A DNA stretch of 64,000 nt from Planctomycetota bacterium (GTDB lineage: Bacteria > Planctomycetota > B15-G4 > SIAN01): the NCBI GenBank assembly GCA_016795285.1, contig JAEUIC010000028.1, positions 62,001-126,000 on the forward strand, read 5' to 3'. The notes beneath the pieces are model-generated. The model did no database searches. It worked only from the letters and a program-made list of their open reading frames with translations, and was not told the DNA's origin. Shown piece by piece: positions 32,532-40,314 of this stretch. Position 1 is the first letter of the stretch. Each line of letters begins with the position of its first letter. Position numbers and translations under genes: made by a program.

Positions 32532-35500
32532 GGGCGGCCACCTCCCGCTCCGCTCGCGCCGCTCGCCACCTCGGCCGGCTTCGCGCCGAGCGCGTGGATC
32601 GTGTGCCAGAGGTCGAACGCCATCGGCTGCCCGTCAGCGCTCTCGAGATCGACCTTCAGGTGGCACTGCATCGCCGGCAGCAGGTCGGGGATCGTCAGGA
32701 AGACCCGCTTCGCATCGAGCAGGCGCGCCGCCGTGACGGCGACCTTGTCGTGTTGCTGCACCGACTGCTGCTCGGTCGACTGCGCGCTCTCGAGGAACTT
32801 CGGGTCGGCGTTGCGCACCGACACCTCGGGCGAGCCGTACATCGGCCCCCAGACGTAGTTCCACTGCTCGAGCGCGTAGCTCTGCACGTCGCCGGCGAGC
32901 TCCGGATCGAGCGGGCAGGTGAACTCGACGATCAGCCCGCCCTCGACCGCCTGCAGCGACTTCGGCATGCGCACCGGCGCGCCGGTGTAGCGCACGCGCT
33001 GGAACGCCGAGAGGCGCGCCGCGTTGGTCTGCCACCCCTTCAAGCCGCAGACGTAGAGCTGGCCGTCGCCGGGATGGAAGCGCGCGCGCATCGCGCTCGA
33101 GCCGAGCGTGACCGGCAGGCGGAAGACGCCGCCTTGCACTTGGCCGTCGACCTCCTCCTTCATCACCTTGTAGATCGAGCTCTGGCCGTAGGAGAGGTGG
33201 AGCAGGTCGCCGCCGAACGGCCCGAAGCGATCGCTCGTGACCCACGCCTGGCCGCCGCCCGAGTTGTCGACGCCCATCGGGAACCAGCAGAGCGGCTTCG
33301 TGTAGTCGGTCGGCCGGCTCGGCGAGTGGGCGGTGTCGGCGACGCCCTGGAAGCTGCCCGGCGCGAGCCAGTGGAGCTTGCAGTGGGGGACCCAGGTGCC
33401 CTCGTTGTCGCCCGCGGTCACTTGGCCGTCGGGACCGACGCCGATGCCGTTCGGGGCGCGCAAGCCGGTCGAGTAGATCGAGAGGTCGCGGCCGTCCTTG
33501 CTGAGCTTCAGCACCGTGCCGTTGTGGGGGACGATCGCGTCGAAGCCGCGGCCGCCCGGCCGCACCGGCCCCGCCTTCGAGAAGTAGAAGTTGCCGGCGC
33601 GGTCGGTCTGCAGGTCGAACGCGAACTCATGGAAGTTGCGCGTGGTGTAGACGTCGTTGTTGAAGCACTCGTAGTCGTCCGCCTCGCCGTCGCCGTTCAG
33701 GTCGTGCAGCCGCGTGATCTGGTCGCGGCCGTGCACGTAGACCACGTCGTCGACGATCGCGAGGCCGAGCGTCTCGAAGAGGCCGGCCGCGAAGCGCTTC
33801 CAGCGCATCTCGCCGAACGGGCCGCCGATCCCCGAGACGATCCAGACGTCGCCGTTCCAGGTCGAGAGCGCCGCGCGCTGGCCATCCTTGAAGAAGTCGA
33901 AGCCGCCGAAGCGCAGCGACGACTCCCACGGATTGGCGAAGGGGAGCGGGATGTCGTCGACCACGTAGGGGGCGTCGCCGTCCTGCGCCTGCACTCCGCG
34001 CGTGGCGAGCGTCTCGGGCCACAACGACGGGCCGCCGTTGCGCAGCGCCGCGAGGTCGCGAGCGCGCGGCAGCGAGGCGAAGCTCTTCGCCGTGGCGTCG
34101 ATCGCCTCGCGGGTCAACGCCAGCTTGAGCGAGCAGGGGAGCGCGGCGGCCGGCACCTCGAGCCGCAGCCGCTCGCCGTCGCGGACCAGGTGCGCGGCGG
34201 CGGGGCCGTCGACGATCGCCACGGTGAGCGGCCGACGATCGCCGCGCGCGTGCGGCTCCTTCAGCGCGGGCAGCGTCTCGCCCGCGACGAAGAGGTCGAG
34301 CTCGGCGAGGAAGGTGCCTTGGTCGTGCCGGTTGTCGGGCAGCTCGAGGAGCAGCGAGCGGTAGCGGCCGACGAGGCCGGCGAGGTTGGTCACGCTGCTG
34401 CCGTGCTTGCCACCCTCGCCGAGCGCCGACGAATCGACTTCGGCGATCTTCGTCCAGCCGGCGCTGGCGAGGTCGGCCCCCTTCGGGTCGGCGGTCGCTT
34501 CCTTGCTGCCCCACAGCGTGAAGCGCTGCACCGCGCGATCGGCGCGATGCCACGAGTAGGTGTTGATGCGGGTGAGGTCGCGTTCCTCGCCGAGATCGAC
34601 GTGGACGCGGCCGGTGCCGCCGTCGAAGAAGACGACCTTGCCCGGCTCGTCGGCGTTGGTCGGCAGCTCGCCGTCGCCAAGCCGCGGCAGCAGGTCGCCG
34701 ACCGCGCCGCTGTTGCCGGAGGGCGCCGTGAACCCCTCGACGAAGCGGATCTTCGCCGCGGGCGTGCGCGCCGGATCGAGCAGGTCGCCGGCGACCGGTG
34801 CGCCCATCGCGAGGTCGTCCCAGCCGGCGCTGGTGCGATCGACGAGCGTCACGACCGCGTCGCGTCCCGCTGGCGGCACGAGCGGCGCGGGCTGCATCAC
34901 CGCGAGGCGCCCCTTCTCGGAGACGACCGTGCGCGCGCCCGCCTCGGCGGCGACCAGCAGGCTCAACGGATGCGACGCCTTGCCGAGCGCGAAGGTGCGC
35001 GTGATCGAGCGGATGCCGTCGTGCGCCTCGAAGTCGGGCAGCTCGAGGAGCGCCGCCTCGCCGACGTCGTAGCGCAGCACCACCTCTTCCCCGTGGCGCG
35101 AGAGGCCGCGCCAGCGCGCGCGCCCCTTCGGCAGCGGACCCGATGCGATCGGCCGCTGGTCGAGGTGGTTGCCGTCGTGCGCCCAGCCGGCGGCGACCGG
35201 GTTGGTGAACCACGGCGTGCCGGTGACGCTCGGCTGCGGGCCGTGCGCGCCGTCGAACGGCGTGCCGGTGAGGCGCAGCGGTCCGGCCCAGCCGGCGGCG
35301 CCGAGCAGCAGGTCGGTGTCGAAGGTGTAGGAGGCGCTGCGCTCGGGATCGAGCTCGATCGTGATCCCCTTGAAGACCGAGCGGTCGGGCGCGAGGTCGA
35401 CCACGCTGGTGACGAAGGGGCCGTAGTCCATCCGCTCCCACCAGTTCGAGAGGTGGCGGCGCAGCGAGACGCGGTCGGCGCGCGTGAGCGGCGCGCCGTC

Positions 35501-36199
35501 GCCGTCGGGCAGCGGCTTCACCCGCACGGCGCGGTAGCGCACCTCGCTGCCCGGGTCATGCGCCTGCAGCGCGAAGGTGCCCTTCGAGAGGCGGCGCGTC
35601 CCCTGCGTGCCGAGCGGTTCGAGCCAGTCGACGACGATCTTCCCGTCGATGCGCACCGTGATGCGCCGCCCGACCACGCGCAGGTTCATCGTGTACCACT
35701 GGTCGTCGACGGTCGGGGCCGGGTTCACCTTGACGACGCCGTAGAGGCTGCCGCTCTTGATCTCGTCGCCGTGGGTCGAGTTGACCTGCGCCTCGTAGCC
35801 GTGCGCCGGCCAGCCGTCGTCCTGCCAGCGCGTGTGGAAGAAGACGCCGCTGTTGGCGCTTTGCTTGGTGAGCGCCTCGACCTCGAGCTCGAAGTTCGTG
35901 AACTCGGCGCCGTTCACCGGCCCGACGTAGAAGAGGTGGCCGCGCTCGCCCTTGACGACGAGCTCCTTGCCGTCGAGCGCGAAGGAGGCGGCGTTCTCGT
36001 TGGCCTTCCAGCCGTCGAGCGTGCCGTCGAAGAGCGGGAGCCAGCCTTGCTGGTTCGCTTGCGCGGCGACCTGCGGCTCGCTCGGGGCGCCGGCGGCGCG
36101 CGCGAGCGTCGTCGGCAGCACGAGCGCGGTGAGCGCGGTGGCGGCGGCGAGGAGGGGCCGCCAGCAGGCGGCGGAAGTCGGGCGCGTCGACCGGCTCAT
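32528..36199 (-). CDS. DUF1080 plus beta-propeller exported protein (PVC-type)
   Basis: 1223-aa exported protein. The signal peptide is PLLAAATALTALVLPTTLARA. The DUF1080 domain (3-keto-glycoside hydrolase fold, beta-sandwich) occupies about residues 52-225, with GWLPLFDGTLDGWK, SANSGVFFHTRW and YTMNLRVVGRRITVRIDG. A domain starting WERMDYGPFVTSVVDLAPD resembles one often seen in PVC proteins (tentatively DUF6797). A discoidin-like stretch (VHVDLGEERDLTRINTYSWH) comes next. A large propeller follows (WIVSGIGGPFGEMRWKRF, RAPNGIGVGPDGQVTAGDNE), like sugar dehydrogenase-type propellers. No CXXCH is present; the haems are on the next gene. ATG 36199 has CGGAG 9 nt upstream. It is the operon leader. 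Confidence 0.9.
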   Translation of the reverse strand: MSRSTRPTSAACWRPLLAAATALTALVLPTTLARAAGAPSEPQVAAQANQQGWLPLFDGTLDGWKANENAASFALDGKELVVKGERGHLFYVGPVNGAEFTNFELEVEALTKQSANSGVFFHTRWQDDGWPAHGYEAQVNSTHGDEIKSGSLYGVVKVNPAPTVDDQWYTMNLRVVGRRITVRIDGKIVVDWLEPLGTQGTRRLSKGTFALQAHDPGSEVRYRAVRVKPLPDGDGAPLTRADRVSLRRHLSNWWERMDYGPFVTSVVDLAPDRSVFKGITIELDPERSASYTFDTDLLLGAAGWAGPLRLTGTPFDGAHGPQPSVTGTPWFTNPVAAGWAHDGNHLDQRPIASGPLPKGRARWRGLSRHGEEVVLRYDVGEAALLELPDFEAHDGIRSITRTFALGKASHPLSLLVAAEAGARTVVSEKGRLAVMQPAPLVPPAGRDAVVTLVDRTSAGWDDLAMGAPVAGDLLDPARTPAAKIRFVEGFTAPSGNSGAVGDLLPRLGDGELPTNADEPGKVVFFDGGTGRVHVDLGEERDLTRINTYSWHRADRAVQRFTLWGSKEATADPKGADLASAGWTKIAEVDSSALGEGGKHGSSVTNLAGLVGRYRSLLLELPDNRHDQGTFLAELDLFVAGETLPALKEPHARGDRRPLTVAIVDGPAAAHLVRDGERLRLEVPAAALPCSLKLALTREAIDATAKSFASLPRARDLAALRNGGPSLWPETLATRGVQAQDGDAPYVVDDIPLPFANPWESSLRFGGFDFFKDGQRAALSTWNGDVWIVSGIGGPFGEMRWKRFAAGLFETLGLAIVDDVVYVHGRDQITRLHDLNGDGEADDYECFNNDVYTTRNFHEFAFDLQTDRAGNFYFSKAGPVRPGGRGFDAIVPHNGTVLKLSKDGRDLSIYSTGLRAPNGIGVGPDGQVTAGDNEGTWVPHCKLHWLAPGSFQGVADTAHSPSRPTDYTKPLCWFPMGVDNSGGGQAWVTSDRFGPFGGDLLHLSYGQSSIYKVMKEEVDGQVQGGVFRLPVTLGSSAMRARFHPGDGQLYVCGLKGWQTNAARLSAFQRVRYTGAPVRMPKSLQAVEGGLIVEFTCPLDPELAGDVQSYALEQWNYVWGPMYGSPEVSVRNADPKFLESAQSTEQQSVQQHDKVAVTAARLLDAKRVFLTIPDLLPAMQCHLKVDLESADGQPMAFDLWHTIHALGAKPAEVASGASGAGGGRP

Positions 36200-36401
36200 C
36201 GTCAGCTCCGAGGTTGGGAAGGGGTGGGATCGTAGCCCTCGTGGCGCGCGCCGTCCCCTGTCTCGAGCCGGGAGGCGGCGAAGGCGGCAGCTCCGCTCGC
36301 CCGAGTGGCGCGGGTCGACGCGCGCGCTGGCGCCGAGCGCGAGCCTCAGTAGATTCCGGCGCCGCGGCGTCGGGGCGCGGGCGATCGGCGGAGGGAGCGG
36401 C

Positions 36402-38414
36402 GTGGCACGACGAGGGCTCCTGAGGCGAGCGCGGCTCGCGCTGCTGCTCGCCACCGCGACGCGCTGCGGCGGGGAGGAGCGGTTGCCACCGGCGCCCGTC
36501 TGTCTGGCGGCGCCGATCGACGTCGTCGTGCTGGCGAGCTTCGACACCGCGCGCGCCGACCGGTTCGGCGCCTACGGGGCGACCAGCGGCGCGACGCCCA
36601 CCTGCGATCGGCTCGCGGCGGAGGGGCTCCTCTTCAGCGACGCGCGCGCCACCGCGCCGATCACGTTGCCCTCGCACGCCTCGATGCTCTCCGGCGTCGC
36701 GCCGCCCGCGCACGGCCTGCGCGACAACGCCATCTACGCGCTCGACGAGTCGGCGCTGCTCGTCCAGGAACTCCTCGCGCCGGCGGGGTGGGCGACCGGC
36801 GCCTTCGTCGGCAGCATGATCCTCGACGCGCGCTACGGCCTCGCGCAGGGGTTCGCCGAGTACCGCGGCCCGTCGACGGCCGCGGCGGGCGTCGAGGCGA
36901 CCGTGCTCGAGCGGCCGGCCGCGGCGGTGGTCGACGACGCGTTCGCCTGGGTCGCCAAGCAGCCGCGCGAGCAGCGGCTCTTCCTCTTCGTCCACTTCTA
37001 CGACGCCCACGCGCCGCACGTCGCGCCGGCCGGCAGCGCACCGTTCGCCGACGCCTACGACGCCGAGATCGCCCATGCCGACGCCGAGCTCGGCCGGCTG
37101 CTCGCCGCGTTCGCGGCGGCGGGGCGGCAGGTCGCCACGGTCGTCACCGCCGACCACGGCGAGAGCTTCGGCGCGCACGGCGAGGAGAGCCACGGGATCT
37201 TCGTCTACGACGCGACCGCGCGCGTGCCGCTGATCGTCCATGCGCCCGGCCGAGTCGCGGACGAGCGGTGCGCGGCGCCGGTCAGCGTCGCCGACATCGC
37301 GCGCACGCTGCTCGACCTCGCCGACGTGCCGAGCGCCGCGCTGCCGACGGGCGCCGCGCCGTCCCTGCTCGCGACCGTCGCCGAGCCCGACGCGGCGCGC
37401 GCGATCTACGTCGAGAGCTTCATGCCGTTCCACTCCTACCGCTGGCATCCGCTGCAGGCGCTGGTCTGGCAGGGCTTCAAGCTGGTGCGCGGGCGCGGCG
37501 ACGAGCTCTACGACCTCGCGAGCGACCCGGGCGAGACGCGCGACCTCGCGGCCGAGCAGCCGCAGCGCGTCGCGCAGCTCGCGGCGCGCCTCGACGCGCT
37601 GCTCCACGAGCAGGCGCCGCTCGGCACGGCGCGCGGCCAGAGCGTCTCGGCCGAGCAGTCGGCGCAGCTCGCGCAACTCGGCTACACGGCGGGCAGCGCG
37701 GGCAGCGGCGCGGCGGACGGAACGCTGCCGGCGAGCGGCGACGCGACGCTCCCCGATCCGCGCGCGCGCATCGGCGACCTCGCCGCCCACATGCGCGCGC
37801 GCGAACTCGTGCGCGAAGGAGGGCTCTTGCTGGCGAGCCCGCCCGCCGCGCCCGACCACGCGCGGCGCCTCGAGCGCGGCCGCGCGCTGCTGCAGGAGGC
37901 GCGCGGCGTGCTCGACGCGATCCGCGCGGCCCATCCGGCCGATCCCGAGGTCGACCGGACGCAGGGCTTCCTCGAACTCTCGCTCGGCGACCACGCCGCC
38001 GCGATCGCGCCGCTCGAGCGCATCTGCCTCGCCGATCCGCTCGCCGTCGGCTCGCGCTGGAACCTCGCGCTCTCCTACGCAGCGACCGGCCACGAGGAGT
38101 GGGCGGTGCTCGAGATGGAGAAGATCGCGACGGTCGAGCCGCGCTTCACGCGCGCCTACGAGTGGCTGCTCGCGCGCTGCGAGCGAGCGGGCGACCTCGC
38201 GGGCGCCGCGTTCTGGCTGCAGCGCCACGTGCAGCACGCGGCGAACCTCGAGGAGCGCCGCCGCCTCGATCGCAAGCTGGCACCGGCGCTCGCCACGTTG
38301 AAGAAGCGCGGCCAGAAGCCGGCCGCACCGGCGACCTTCCCGGTCGCCGAGCTGCGCCCGGAAGGGATGCGCGCGCGCGAGCCGGCCGGCGCGCCGAAAC
38401 GCGACCGTCCCTAG
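36402..38414 (+). CDS. Sulfatase-like (alkaline phosphatase superfamily) protein with C-terminal TPR region
   Basis: 670-aa exported hydrolase-fold protein from GTG 36402 (GGAGGGAG upstream). The N-terminus is a signal peptide with a Cys at residue 22 but no ideal lipobox. Metal-site landmarks are SFDTARADRFGAYG (Asp48), the nucleophile region ITLPSHASMLSG and DHGESFGAHGEESHG (Asp251, His252, His259, His264). The nucleophile position is Thr88, with His in place of the Arg of the CxPSR formylglycine motif, so it is not a classical sulfatase. Phosphatase, phosphodiesterase or phosphoglycerol-type activity is possible. The C-terminal third (after ~residue 470) is helical with TPR-like repeats (RTQGFLELSLGDHAAAIAPL, then RWNLALSYAATGHEEWAVLE). 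Confidence 0.86.
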   Translation: MARRGLLRRARLALLLATATRCGGEERLPPAPVCLAAPIDVVVLASFDTARADRFGAYGATSGATPTCDRLAAEGLLFSDARATAPITLPSHASMLSGVAPPAHGLRDNAIYALDESALLVQELLAPAGWATGAFVGSMILDARYGLAQGFAEYRGPSTAAAGVEATVLERPAAAVVDDAFAWVAKQPREQRLFLFVHFYDAHAPHVAPAGSAPFADAYDAEIAHADAELGRLLAAFAAAGRQVATVVTADHGESFGAHGEESHGIFVYDATARVPLIVHAPGRVADERCAAPVSVADIARTLLDLADVPSAALPTGAAPSLLATVAEPDAARAIYVESFMPFHSYRWHPLQALVWQGFKLVRGRGDELYDLASDPGETRDLAAEQPQRVAQLAARLDALLHEQAPLGTARGQSVSAEQSAQLAQLGYTAGSAGSGAADGTLPASGDATLPDPRARIGDLAAHMRARELVREGGLLLASPPAAPDHARRLERGRALLQEARGVLDAIRAAHPADPEVDRTQGFLELSLGDHAAAIAPLERICLADPLAVGSRWNLALSYAATGHEEWAVLEMEKIATVEPRFTRAYEWLLARCERAGDLAGAAFWLQRHVQHAANLEERRRLDRKLAPALATLKKRGQKPAAPATFPVAELRPEGMRAREPAGAPKRDRP

Positions 38415-38482
38415 CGTGCTGCGGACGAGGCGCGCGCCACCGCCTCGCCCGCCGCCGACCGCGCCGTGGCTGGAGCCGCTCG

Positions 38483-39073
38483 ATGTTCAACTTCTCCCCG
38501 TTCGCCAGTCCAGCCCCGCTGCCGATGCCGACGCGCTCGCGCCCCGGCTGCACGCAGATCGGCGACGCGCTCTGCGACCTGCTCGAGGAGGTGGAGGAGC
38601 TCGCGTGCGGCACCGAGCACCTCGCCACCTTCCGCGAGGCGCGCGACTTCATGCTCACCGCGCCGCGCGCCGGCGCGCCGATCACCTTCGGTTTCGCGCG
38701 CCAGGCGGCGGGCCACGCGGTCGCGCTGGCGCAGTCCGACTTCGAGCTCGGCTTCGCGGCGGCGAAATGGGCCGCGGAGGGGGTGTCGCGCCTCTCCGGC
38801 AAGCCGGCCGGGCAGGTGAGCGACGGCGTCGACGCGGCGGTCGAGCGGGCCAAGGCCAACGCGCTCGACCATTTCGTCCACCTCGACTACGCCGCGGTCG
38901 GCGGCGAGATCGCGTCGCGCTTCGGGGCGATCGGCCCGAACGCGCGCGCCGCGTTCCGGCGCGCCGGCAGCAACCTCGGGCGAGCGGCGGTGGCGCAGGT
39001 CGAGGCGATCCAGGCGGTGAACCGGCGGATCGGCGCCGACGCGCTGCGTCCCGATCCGCACGAGCCGGTGTGA
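38483..39073 (+). CDS. Hypothetical helical protein
   Basis: 196-aa protein with no recognisable family. GGAG lies 7 nt before ATG 38483. It is mostly alpha-helical and mildly hydrophobic (ITFGFARQAAGHAVALAQSD, FAAAKWAAEGVSRLSGKPAG), with two cysteines near the start (CTQIGDALC). No signal peptide or obvious membrane helix is seen. It follows the sulfatase-like gene by 68 bp on the same strand and may share its transcript. Coding quality looks genuine because codon-position GC bias and the ribosome-binding site agree. Confidence 0.65.
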   Translation: MFNFSPFASPAPLPMPTRSRPGCTQIGDALCDLLEEVEELACGTEHLATFREARDFMLTAPRAGAPITFGFARQAAGHAVALAQSDFELGFAAAKWAAEGVSRLSGKPAGQVSDGVDAAVERAKANALDHFVHLDYAAVGGEIASRFGAIGPNARAAFRRAGSNLGRAAVAQVEAIQAVNRRIGADALRPDPHEPV

Positions 39074-39091
39074 CGGCTCGCCGTCGCGCGA

Positions 39092-39754
39092 TCAGCGCCG
39101 CATGCCGCCGTCGCCCGGCCGGCGCGTGAGGCAGCGCAGGTCGGTCACCTTGCGCAGCACGCGCAGCCCCTCCTTGCCGTGGAAGGTGACCAGCAGCGCG
39201 TCGGAGGCGGCGAAGTTCTCGAAGAGGCGCTCGATCACCTCCTCCTCGCCCGGCCACGGATAGGCGAAGACGACGTCGAAGTCGTCGGGGTCGCGGCGCA
39301 GCACCGCGTGGCCGTCGGGCCCGCCCTCGACGATCCAGCTGAACTCCTCGTTGCAGGCGGCGAGGTCGCCGGCGTCCTGCGGCACGAAGCTGCCGAGCGC
39401 CAGCGCGACGTCGAGCGCGAAGTCGCCGGTGAGGCGGCGCGCCTCGTCGAGCAGGTCGCGCTCGATCTCGATCCCGGCGGCGTCGTAGCCGCAGAGGCGC
39501 GCGAGGCCGGCGACCGCCGCGAAGCCGCAGCCCCACTCGCAGAAGCTCTTGCCGCTCGGCAGCTTCGCCTTCGCGAGCGCGTCGAGCGTCCGCCACGCAT
39601 GCTCGAAGTCGCTCGGCACGAAGCCGTGCAGCGGCCGCTTCACGCGCGTGGCGTGGAAGCGGTCGATCCGCGCGTTCGCCTCGCCGATGAAACGAGCGAC
39701 GATCGCCGGGAGCGGTCCGGCGGTCGGCTCGATGGCGATGCGGACCAGGGCCAT
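39092..39754 (-). CDS. Methyltransferase-like protein (SAM-binding fold)
   Basis: 220-aa cytosolic protein. The motif I-like stretch FCEWGCGFAAVAGLARLCG (Glu73, Gly75, Gly77) followed by AAGIEIERDLLDEARRL resembles the Rossmann-fold SAM site of class I methyltransferases; the Ile-Glu-Ile-Glu step stands in for the acidic ribose-binding residue. Later FDVVFAYPWPGEEEVIERLF matches the position of motif IV (DPPY-like). The substrate is unknown. The ATG at 39754 is preceded only by a weak GAGACG; an upstream start within the same frame at 39994 is rejected because it would run through the neighbour. It follows the lipoprotein gene by 11 bp and is last in the helicase operon. Confidence 0.72.
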   Translation of the reverse strand: MALVRIAIEPTAGPLPAIVARFIGEANARIDRFHATRVKRPLHGFVPSDFEHAWRTLDALAKAKLPSGKSFCEWGCGFAAVAGLARLCGYDAAGIEIERDLLDEARRLTGDFALDVALALGSFVPQDAGDLAACNEEFSWIVEGGPDGHAVLRRDPDDFDVVFAYPWPGEEEVIERLFENFAASDALLVTFHGKEGLRVLRKVTDLRCLTRRPGDGGMRR

Positions 39755-39765
39755 GGCGCGTCTCG

Positions 39766-40314
39766 TCAGGGCGGCAGGCGGGTGTCGGCGATGGCGACGA
39801 TCCGCCAGCCGGCAGCGGTGCGTGCCAGCGTGAAGGCGTCGACGCCGCGATGGTGGGGGGCGCCGTCGAGGTCGAAGCGGTAGCGCCCGAAGACCACCGC
39901 GAGGTCGCCGTCGAGCAGCACGGTCGGCGGCTCGACGAACTGCTCGCGGTAGGCGCGGGTCGCCGCGCGCAGGCTCGCGACGAAGCGCTTCCATTCGGTC
40001 GGCTGGAGCTGCGGTCCGGGCGCGCCGGCGGCGGCGGGCGCCACGGAGAGCAGCGTCGGGGCGAAGGCGACCAGCCGTTCGATGGCCGCCGCGTCGTGCT
40101 GCTCGAGCGCGGCGAAGAACGCGGCGACGGTCGCGCGCACCGCCTCCTCGTCAGCCGCGTCGGCCGCGTCGGCCGCGTCGGCGCGAGCAGCGGGCGGCGT
40201 CGGGGTCGGCGTCGCCGGAGCTGGCGACGCGCTCGGCGACGCGGCGCCGACGCAAGCGGCCGCGGCGAGCGTGGCGAGAGAGAGGAGCGCGCGCGTCGCC
40301 AGCCGCCCGTTCAT
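39766..40314 (-). CDS. NTF2/SnoaL-like lipoprotein
   Basis: 182-aa predicted lipoprotein: MNGRLATRALLSLATLAAAAC gives a lipobox at LAAAAC (Cys21). A Pro/Thr/Ala linker with three Asp-Ala-Ala repeats follows. The globular part (EEAVRATVAAFFAALEQHDA, LLSVAPAAAGAPG, VVFGRYRFDLDGAPHHRGVD and FTLARTAAGWRIVAIADTR) has the order of NTF2/SnoaL-type cone-fold domains. That fold is ligand-binding or enzymatic in relatives; here the activity is unknown. Its ATG overlaps the stop of the DEAD-box helicase gene by 4 bp, an odd partner for a cytosolic RNA helicase. Confidence 0.8.
   Translation of the reverse strand: MNGRLATRALLSLATLAAAACVGAASPSASPAPATPTPTPPAARADAADAADAADEEAVRATVAAFFAALEQHDAAAIERLVAFAPTLLSVAPAAAGAPGPQLQPTEWKRFVASLRAATRAYREQFVEPPTVLLDGDLAVVFGRYRFDLDGAPHHRGVDAFTLARTAAGWRIVAIADTRLPP
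40154..40180. repeat. Three tandem 9-bp repeats in the lipoprotein gene
   Basis: GCCGCGTCG occurs three times without a break, encoding Asp-Ala-Ala units in the linker of the NTF2-like lipoprotein. This is a likely slippage-prone, in-frame length-variable tract. Confidence 0.8.

Noticed and set aside
36200..36547. N-terminal extension of the DUF1080 protein
   Set aside because: The extra 116 residues have no domain, run into the divergent sulfatase-like gene, and precede a proper signal peptide at 36199.
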